Positions 56,235-64,000 of a stretch of 64,000 nt of DNA are shown here, in pieces (the first letter of the stretch is position 1; each line of letters begins with the position of its first letter). Position numbers and translations under genes: made by a program. The stretch covers positions 4,588,001-4,652,000 of the forward strand of contig NC_003282.8 in the NCBI RefSeq assembly GCF_000002985.6, given 5' to 3'. The notes under the pieces are model-generated. The model searched no databases and was not told where the DNA came from. It saw only the letters and a list, made by a program, of their open reading frames with translations. The stretch is from Caenorhabditis elegans. Taxonomy: Eukaryota; Nematoda; Chromadorea; Rhabditida; Rhabditidae.

Positions 56235-56715
56235 TATGTGCCTGCTGCCAGCTTAAGTGCCTACCTAATACCTACCTGCCCTATGTACTTCACATCTTGA
56301 TGCATGTGTGGGTATTCTATCACTGTCCACACCTGCGTACCTACCTACCTATCCCGTGCCTGAGTGTCTACCTCTTTCCAAGCTGTTTGCAAACATAATT
56401 ATCTGATGCCTATTTGCCTATACCTACCTTGGTTGCATGTCTGCCTACGTGCCTATCTGCCTACATGATTTCCTTATTTTGACTTGTGTAAGCTCCTACC
56501 TTCTGTATGCCTGTATTTGCGCCAACCCCGTGACTACCTGCCTATTTCTTGCCTGCTTCATGCCTGACTGCCTACACGCCTGATTCATGCTTGCCTACAG
56601 GCGTGCATTCCCGAAGCTTGTCTGCCTACGTGCCTGCTTTATTTCTGCCTCGTGCCTGCCGCTCGTCTATTTGCCTATGATACATCTATCTTATGCCTGC
56701 CTAACGCCTGGAATT
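56235..56715. repeat. Long GCCTACC/TGCCTGCC degenerate array
   Basis: About 480 bases of irregular CCTACCTGCC, GCCTACGTGCC, CATGCCTG and CTACATG units. It is the largest such array in the window. Confidence 0.75.
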
Positions 56716-59685
56716 ATTTAATAGAGAATCTCTCGAGTAATTTGTCCTTTTGCATGAGTGAAAACACGTGACAAATCCCACCAAAAAACCGTATTTGCCA
56801 CGCCTTTCTATCTGACCCAAATCGTCGAATAAACCAAAGACCACAGACAGTTAAAAAATTCAGAATTTCACAATTTCCAAAATAAGGAAACTTTGGCGAA
56901 AACTTTGGTTTCTAATTAGATGACGATTTCTTATTTTCTCTATTTTATTTTTATATGTTCTGCCATCTCCGATTCATTTTTTACCCCGTTTCTCTCTTGG
57001 AAAATTCTTTCATCAATCTCTCCATTTTTTCTTGTTCGTCGGAGACAAGTGTTATTTGTCTTTTTCCTGTTGTTGCCGTCAGGCATGTTTCAAATTTTTT
57101 ACCATTATCATCATATCTGTCATTCCATCAATGCCACGTCATTGCATGTTTAGGTCTAGAGTTGGCCCGGATTGAATGTGCGACCTACACCCTAAATTAT
57201 GTGGCCTATAATTTGTATTCAGGCACTGGTATATCTTTTTTTAATATTTTTCAATCATTTTGGTCGAATTTCAAATAAGAAAACTTTTCAATGAATCAGT
57301 GAATCCATCCACCCCATTTGAACCGAATTAACATCAGTTGGCGCGGTGCCAAAATGCAGTTAATCAGGCCCGGATGTCTCTTGTGTTGTAGAGGAATGGC
57401 ACCGTTAATCAAAACGAGGGGTCCCCCTCTGCAGTTGTCCGGTGCTAACCTCCGACCGGAGAGAGTCCGAAAGTGTAATCTATCCGACCGGAGACATGTG
57501 CTTTGGAAAATCATTTAGCACGCCGAATAACAGCTCTGTCGCTTTTCAACTAGTTACTTTTTAGTGGGAAGTTTTGTTTTTTGATAACAATTTTTTTCGG
57601 AATTTCAAGATTAAATTTGGTTAATTTTAAAGGAATTTCTGACTTCGCTTCGTAAAAAAGTTTGCGAGTCGCATTTTGCGAATTTAGACCGCAAATAAGT
57701 ATTCTGCAAATACAGTGCGTCAGATTTCACACACGCAAGTTAGAAATTGTATTACATGGCCTAGGAAGATAGAAAACTCGGCCGTCAATTTTAAGGTTAA
57801 AATTGAGTGGTGTTTTGTACTTGGCCAGGTACATAAATTAGTTTAAAACTCGGCCACCCTTTGGCTCAAAAAAAAATCAAAAACAAGTGCTGGCTAGTTT
57901 TCTTTTTTCTAGGCCACGAAGCTTTAATTAGTCTTCAACGATGTGGTTTTGGAGGTACGATGCCTAAAAAAACGAAAAACTCGGCCAGTGAATGCCCACT
58001 TCCCCACTTCAAATGATCGTGGCCTAGAAAAACGAGAAACCAGACCATCTATAATTTTGGACTGATCTATCCGAACATTTCCCGCAGTTTTTTTGATTAT
58101 TTTTGAAATAGTTTTTCTTTAAAAAAGTTAAATTTCAAGCAATCCATCTTGCCTAAACCACAAATATCATCTTCTAGCCTTTTCATCTCCCAATTGAAAA
58201 TGTCAAAAACGTGGTCCTTTCCCACATTTGCATAAATGAAAAAGGTCCCATGCGTCTTTTTTTTTTGGAATCTCTTTTCTTTTTTTTTCTCTATATCTCT
58301 TGTTCAAAAACATTTTTCCATAAAAAAAAATTCGGTGAAAATTGTCTAAATCTCTCTCTGTCCATCTCTCTCTCTGCCCCTGACTTCTAACAAATTACTG
58401 CATCAACTGAATGATTGTGTGAGTGTCTACTTGAATCGCATGTTATCTCATTCTTTCCACTTCCTCCCTTTTTCCCCTACAATAGCCTTTTGTTCATCTA
58501 TTTTTCGTGATATTTTCCATTTTGTTCGAAACAGTTTCTCAAGTTGACCGTGGTCAATCAGGTGTTGGTGATATTGAAATTTGATATGGAGAGAGGGTTC
58601 AAATTTCAATTGAGTTGGGTCTGATTGGAGCTTTATTACTGATCATCATATGATTTATTTGAAATATATTTTTCGTTTGGATCATTTTTTTCGGTTATAA
58701 TTTTATTGAAATATCACCTTTCCTCTCCCAAAAAAATTTTAAGCGATTCTACTAAATTCCCTATTACAGCAAATTGATCCAATATTTTTCATTGAAATTT
58801 TATGTCGAATTATAGAAAAAAATGTTTAATTTGAAAATAAATGGTGTCAAAATCACCAAATATCGCAATAAAACTTTTCGAAAAATTTTAGAAAAAATTT
58901 TAATAACTGTCAAAAAGTGGCAAATACTCAGTTTTTGCCATTCCTAATTTTGGAAGTCGAGCAAAAAATTGTTTTTTTTTCCCTACATTTTTACATTGTA
59001 ATTTGTTTTAATTTTTGTACTAAAACATTGTAGGGGTCGGAACATGCGACATTGCTTTGGATTTTCTCAAAAGCTCATTTTTTCAAAATTTTGGCACTTT
59101 GACAAAACTTTGACCGGAAATTATGAAAAATCTAATATTTTTTGGAGGGTTTTATTATGCTATTCGGTTGTTTTCAATCATTATAAGTGCATTTAGATAA
59201 AATTCCCACTGGCGCTACTCCACCTTTATTTTGAAACTAGCTAACTTAAGATGTATCGTGAAAATTTTGAATGGGAGAATAATTTTCAGAGAATTTTAAA
59301 AATTTATTTGCCTTCTGAAAAATCTTTCAAAACACCTCATTCATAACCTACTTCAATTATTTTTCTATTGATTAGCAAAGTTTGGCCAGACCAGTAGTTT
59401 TTTGAACGGTTTTTGAATAACAAGTTGAACTGTCGTCGCCCCTTGTTCTGACTTCAAGTACCTGTAACTTTTCTCAATTGAAAAAAAAGTTAATAAAATC
59501 TATGCCTTTTGCGCTTGTTTTTCAAAAACTTGTCACCTGTTTTCCAAAGGTTTCCATAGCGACCCTGCTTTCTAAAAGTTCTATGCTCCGATAACCTCAT
59601 TATTTTTTGACAAACCTATATTTTTTTCAATCTTATTTTTCCCTACGACTTGATCAGCTTAATTCCTAACCAATACAATTTCAGA
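56716..59685. other. Intergenic region upstream of the seven-TM gene
   Basis: AT-rich with pyrimidine tracts (for example TCTCTCTCTG near 58350). A GC-richer block at 57300-57520 is described in the findings. No gene could be supported. Confidence 0.45.
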
Positions 59686-61496
59686 ATGTCAGAAGAGACA
59701 CTCGATTTCAGTGGGTCGATGCCTGAGGAGGTGCAAACTCTTCTCACAAATTCGGAGATGGATCCAGGACTTTTGTCGAATGAGACAGCAACCACGATGA
59801 TCACAGATGTGATTAGTACAACCACAACCACATTGGGTAAGTTTTAGATTACCTAGTTTTGCCGACGCTGTGTTTTTCTTAACGGAAAATAGTCCTCTGT
59901 ACGAGCTCGATGCATCGAATTTGACGTGCAAGTTTTATACCAACAGTATTGTTGACCGCGTTATTCAAGAACTGGAAGCCAGAAACTTTCAACAAAGTTT
60001 TTTCTAACTATTCAATTTTCAGCCCCCGTCCTTATCGGCTACCAACCTAACCCATTCCGCATTGGACTCCTCGCCTTCAAATGCCTGCTCATTATCCTAA
60101 TCTTCACTTTATCCTGTACGATTCGTAAGGACTTCTTCAAGTTCTTCGTTCTCTTCCTTATCATCCCACTGTTTATCGAAGCTGGATTTGATATCTTCAC
60201 CGAGATTCACGCCAGTACAGCGATCTTTGGGGCTCAGTGAGTTTGAGAAGCATTTCTTTGAACATATTCATTATTATTCAACTAGTTTTCAGACAGTTTG
60301 ACTGGCAATACCTAAACCTTTCACCACGAGCGAACGACACTGTGACTGATTGGCAGAAGTGAGCTAATTTTAGATTTTACATTTGTCATACAACCAGTTT
60401 TCTATTTTTTAGGTATGCCGTCGACGGGTTCGGAGAGATCCTTCAAAAGTACACAACTTACCAGGTGTACACGTAAGATCGTTGAGTAGATCTAAAAGAT
60501 TTTAATGACATAGATTCCAGGAAGGATCAACTCTTCTCGATCGTATCCTATGTCGCCGGTGATTTTATCTTCTGGAGTCTGCTCTTTTCGACTTACACGG
60601 TCTTTTTCTTCGCTCACAAGGCGATTGCACGTCCAGAGCAGATCACTTACGAGCCGATTGGGTAGGTTTGTTTTGCTAGGAAAGCTTCCACGATGTACAG
60701 GCGCTTAGGCATGCCTAGGCAGTCGCAATTTTTACCAGTTTTCTGGAGCACATCCCAGCTTGCTGGTGTGCTTCTCCATCTTTCTGGCACACTTCTCCTC
60801 CACTCAAAAGCAGTCAAACTTCTTTATAACGCACTTAATCCCCTTTTCTTACAAATAAAAAAAACAATTTAAAAAAAAACAATTTTCAGCAGTGTCTTCT
60901 TCAAGGCTCAAATCACTCCGGTAATCTTTACCGCCTTTGACACTCTCATCTCGATCTACCAAATTCCACAATGGGCTTATCTCAGCATCATTTCCAGCAT
61001 CAGACTCACTGCGTGTATTGTCTCCTTCGGCATCGTCACCCAGATGTTCGCTGTGAGTTTCAGATGTCTTTCAGTACTAGAAGCATAGAATTGATTTCAG
61101 AGTCTCTTCTTATTCTGCAGAAGAAAGGACGAGGTGACGAAGACTTCTCCATATGAGCACGTGAGAAACAGCAAACTCCGTTTGTTCTTGTTCCTATTAT
61201 TCAGTATCTGTGTTCATGTGCTTACGGCTCCTTATCTCAGTAAGTAACAGTTAGCAGACCTAGTGAAACCTTAGATCCTTTCAGTCTGGTCCGGATTGAC
61301 CATCGCTTTTGACGTCGGTCAGCTTCTCGGCTTCAACTGGTACCTCCCAATGCACTTTGCTTCCGAGATGTTCCCACTTCATCTGACCTTCTTCTTGCTC
61401 AGACCCTTTATCTTCCTAATTCTGGCTCTGATCCTCCTCAACCCATACCGCCGTCGTTTTGTCAAATTCTTCTTCCCGTGTTGTAGAAGACATTAG
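59686..61496 (+). CDS. Predicted seven-transmembrane protein, 381 residues
   Basis: Nine exons give 1146 nt in frame: 59686-59836, 60023-60236, 60293-60358, 60413-60472, 60521-60661, 60890-61052, 61101-61239, 61285-61496, with the fourth join at 60413. The ATG follows CAATTTCAGA, a likely SL trans-splice acceptor. The N-terminus is Ser/Thr/Glu-rich (NETATTMITD, a possible glycosylated ectodomain). Seven hydrophobic segments follow: LLAFKCLLIILIFTLSC, FFVLFLIIPLFIEAGF, FIFWSLLFSTYTVFFF, ITPVIFTAF, IRLTACIVSFGIVTQMF, LRLFLFLLFSICVHVL and FFLLRPFIFLILALILL. The tail is basic and Cys-containing (FFPCCRRH). This fits a nematode receptor-like membrane protein, but no signature of a named chemoreceptor family is clear to me. 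The listed coordinates amount to eight exons if each interval is counted once. Confidence 0.75.
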
Positions 61497-61723
61497 GAAC
61501 GATCTTTTATTTTTTTTCTGTAATTATTGCTTCCAACTCTTCTTTTTTGCGCCATAATTCTAAACCCCTGTGCCATTGGGCGCCCCCTCAGAAGCCCGGT
61601 GCTCCTTCGTTTTTTCTTTGTTTTGTTTTTTTTCAAATCGGAAATATCGCTCTCTCAGAAATTGTGATAAATAGTACACGTTTTACACGTTCCATATGTG
61701 CCTTGCCTTACAATTAAAAAATG

Positions 61724-61729
61724 AATAAA
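61724..61729 (+). other. Poly(A) signal of the seven-TM gene
   Basis: AATAAA lies 228 bases after the TAG stop and only 35 bases before the next ATG. Confidence 0.7.
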
Positions 61730-61763
61730 TTTTTTTCAAATTTAAATCATTCTTATTTTTACG

Positions 61764-62603
61764 ATGAGTTCGAAAAGTGGTGTTATAGAGTTTCCGGAAG
61801 ACAAGTGAGTTTTTAATTTTTATTTATAAATTTAAATTTTTGACTCTTTGAAGCAAATTTGTGCATACAAATATGGCTGATTACACTACGGAATTGCTTG
61901 ATGGTAGTGAGTCAACTACAAAGAGTACAGCAACAGACGAACCACCTAATCAATTGTTTTTGTCATCGTTGCTTTTCTTGAGCTCTGCGATTTGTTCTCT
62001 GTGAGCTCACTAGCTATTTTCTACAATTAAACAATAATGGAAAACCAAAATAAAATTTTATTCCAGATTCGCAGCTTCAATTCTAGTTCGTAGTTTTCCA
62101 TTTTTCGGTTCTACTCTCTCTTTGGTGATCATTCTAGTAACTAGGTTGGCTTTGTTCATCAAGAAAAATAGATCTAATTGGAACATTTTCTAGAGAATGG
62201 AATAGGATATACGGTGGACTTTTGAGTCCAAATCTGAAAGCAACAATCAACTATTCGACCGTTATGAGAGATCACAGGTACATCTGAATTCTAGAAAATC
62301 ACCTATTGTATATATATCCTATATATAGGCATATATTTTGACACTTAAAATAATTAAATTTCCAACTTTCTAATTCAGAGAATACATTCCGTTATACGAC
62401 ATGGACTGGTTGTTCGGAGGAAGATACAAGCCGTACTATTATGGATGCACGGGACCTTCGAACAATCCGGACATGGAGAGAACGCCTGATGAGTGAGAAA
62501 AAAGTTTTTTATTTTTTGAAAACGTTATCATTTTTGCAGCCCCGGAAGTCGTTCGCCGACGAAAGAGCGCAAGGAAGGAGAGGTTTTGAAGAAGGATGAC
62601 TGA
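61764..62603 (+). CDS. Small membrane protein, 175 residues
   Basis: Six exons give 528 nt in frame: 61764-61804, 61854-62000, 62067-62144, 62194-62277, 62379-62492, 62540-62603. After a polar Thr-rich N-terminus there are two hydrophobic segments (LFLSSLLFLSSAICSLFAAS and FFGSTLSLVIILV). A polar tail has YKPYYYGC and an acidic/basic end (KERKEGEVLKKDD). I do not recognise it. The exon 2 acceptor (TTTGAAG) is poor, so translation might instead begin at the Met of NMADYTTELL in exon 2. It starts 35 bases after the upstream gene's AATAAA, which suggests coupled expression. Its own AATAAA is at 62637-62642. Confidence 0.65.
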
Positions 62604-63058
62604 CTGGGCACTCTCATTCTCACACATTTTGCCGCGAATAAATATTATTTGAATTTCGCGCCCTTCGAATTTATAATTTTCTTGAATATTCTTTTGTGTG
62701 CGCGCGAAAACTGCGAACCGTTTTGTAATTTTCTGTTGCATTCTGTCGAAATTAGTTTTCGTGTGCGACACCATTGCGAAATCGCGCGCCGCACTATGCA
62801 ATTTATTGATCGATAATACGGGCGGTGCTCGCCCCCCTTTTCGTTTTTTGGCGCGATATCCTATTTTTGAACTTTTTCGAGAAATTTCTCTTTCTTATCG
62901 ATCGGATTTCTGTTTGAAAAATCTAAAATAGTTCTGACAAGTGTCACGAACACGCTGTTTCGTTTGTTTACCTCTCTCTTCTTTTCTCGTTGTGCCTAAA
63001 ACTTCACTGTCCACTTCTCTTTTACAAATTTGATATTTTTCAGTGTAACCGAACAAAA
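62604..63058 (+). promoter_or_regulatory. Intergenic region before ubc-9
   Basis: It contains TGTGCGCGCGAAAACTGCG, AATCGCGCGCCGC and GGCGCGATATCC, CpG-containing stretches unusual for this window. They suggest the gene's own promoter, with possible GCGCGAAA (E2F-type) sites. TTTTTCAG at 63044-63051 is a likely trans-splice acceptor just before the ATG. Confidence 0.45.
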
Positions 63059-63919
63059 ATGTCGGGAATTGCTGCAGGACGCCTCGCGGAAGAAAGGAAA
63101 CACTGGCGAAAGGTGAGAATTTTATCATTACATGGCAAGTCGGGGCGATTTGTATTACAAAACCGCTTTAAATCGGTTAAATTCTAAAAATTATCGAAAA
63201 ATAGTTTGTTTTCATGCCCAAAACTCAACATTTTCAGGATCATCCATTCGGATTCATTGCCAAACCAGTCAAGAACGCCGACGGAACATTGAACCTCTTC
63301 AATTGGGAATGTGCAATCCCAGGGAGAAAGGATACGATTTGGGAAGGCGGATTATACAGAGTATGTGAAGCTAGAATTCGGAAATTATCATTTTTCGTTA
63401 ATTTATTGAGCTATAATATTCGTGAACTGTTTCTCTCAAAAACTGCTATTTGGAATACAACGATATTTATAAATCTAATTCAATTTTCTTTCAGATTCGG
63501 ATGCTCTTCAAGGACGATTTCCCGTCAACGCCACCAAAGTGCAAGTTCGAGCCACCACTCTTCCATCCAAATGTGTACCCATCAGGTTATTATTGCAGTC
63601 CAATAGTTATAATTAATTAATTGAATTCAGGTACCGTGTGCTTATCTCTTCTGGATGAAAACAAGGATTGGAAGCCGTCAATCTCAATCAAGCAACTTCT
63701 CATTGGAATTCAAGATTTGCTGAACCATCCAAATATTGAAGATCCAGCTCAGGCTGAAGCCTATCAGATCTACTGTCAGAATAGGTGAGTTTTTTTTATC
63801 TGAATATTATAAAAAAAATACACAAATGAATTTATTACAGGGCTGAATATGAGAAGCGAGTGAAGAAGGAAGCTGTGAAGTATGCTGCCGAACTCGTCCA
63901 GAAGCAAATGCTCGAGTAG
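63059..63919 (+). CDS. ubc-9: SUMO-conjugating enzyme E2 UBC-9, 166 residues
   Basis: Five exons give 501 nt in frame: 63059-63112, 63238-63360, 63495-63585, 63631-63784, 63841-63919. The protein begins [20 protein letters not shown] and carries the E2 core: [20 protein letters not shown], the active-site Cys93 in [29 protein letters not shown], and the C-terminal helices ending QKQMLE. The insertion [16 protein letters not shown] and the basic N-terminal helix are typical of Ubc9 rather than ubiquitin E2s. It takes SUMO from the E1 (Aos1/Uba2) and passes it to substrate lysines, mostly in the nucleus. A TTTTTCAG shortly upstream suggests SL trans-splicing. The gene is complete; its 3' UTR runs to the window end. 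Confidence 0.97.
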
Positions 63920-64000
63920 ATGCTTGCTTCGTGGTAGTCGTCTATTCTATTCTCCTTTTTCCTCCCATCCTCATTTCATTTAGTTAACTATTTCTGTATG

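Noticed and set aside
1..64000. tRNA, rRNA and CRISPR arrays
   Set aside because: I found no tRNA box B (GGTTCGAANCC) context, no rRNA-like sequence and no spaced direct repeats of CRISPR type.

Overview
The window is nematode nuclear DNA and almost certainly Caenorhabditis elegans. It has AT-rich introns with short GTAAGT...TTTCAG boundaries, compact multi-exon genes, a cuticle collagen, an F-box/FBA_2 gene, degenerate TTAGGC telomere-like tracts and GCCTAC-rich dispersed repeats. At the right end there is a complete 166-residue SUMO E2 enzyme that reads as UBC-9. Gene models were built by hand from splice sites; each model called complete here gives one uninterrupted frame.

Left third (1-17.7 kb, + strand). 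The last exons of a coiled-coil protein gene (803-2070) are followed by a local segmental duplication. The duplicated unit is an F-box gene, an intergenic piece and a prolyl-carboxypeptidase-like (peptidase S28) gene. In the first copy (about 2.84-6.89 kb) the F-box gene is frameshifted and the peptidase is cut off after its nucleophile region. In the second copy (about 9.06-14.72 kb) both genes are intact: a 367-residue F-box protein and a 540-residue S28 peptidase. A third S28 peptidase (542 residues) follows at 15.1-17.6 kb. A 315-residue multi-pass membrane protein gene sits between the two copies. The intergenic pieces carry relics of the terminal exon and 3' UTR of the coiled-coil gene and an inverted-repeat element.

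17.9-21.7 kb: a cysteine-rich secreted protein gene (+, 266 residues) converges on a cuticle collagen gene (-, 306 residues).

Middle (22.9-50.1 kb, - strand): one gene about 27 kb long encodes an SH3-like-domain protein. It has two alternative first coding exons (49.8-50.1 kb and 35.6-36.1 kb), a cassette exon and very large introns filled with dispersed repeats, a palindromic hairpin element, G-tracts and telomere-like tracts. Nested antisense in its largest intron is a cluster of three small secreted proteins resembling vitelline membrane outer layer protein I (45.8-49.0 kb). The middle one has a nonsense codon, and the first two share a promoter block.

50.1-59.7 kb is mostly repeats and low-complexity sequence with a few GC-richer islands that I could not turn into genes.

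Right end (59.7-64 kb, + strand): a seven-transmembrane protein (381 residues), a small two-helix membrane protein (175 residues) starting just after the first gene's poly(A) signal, and ubc-9.
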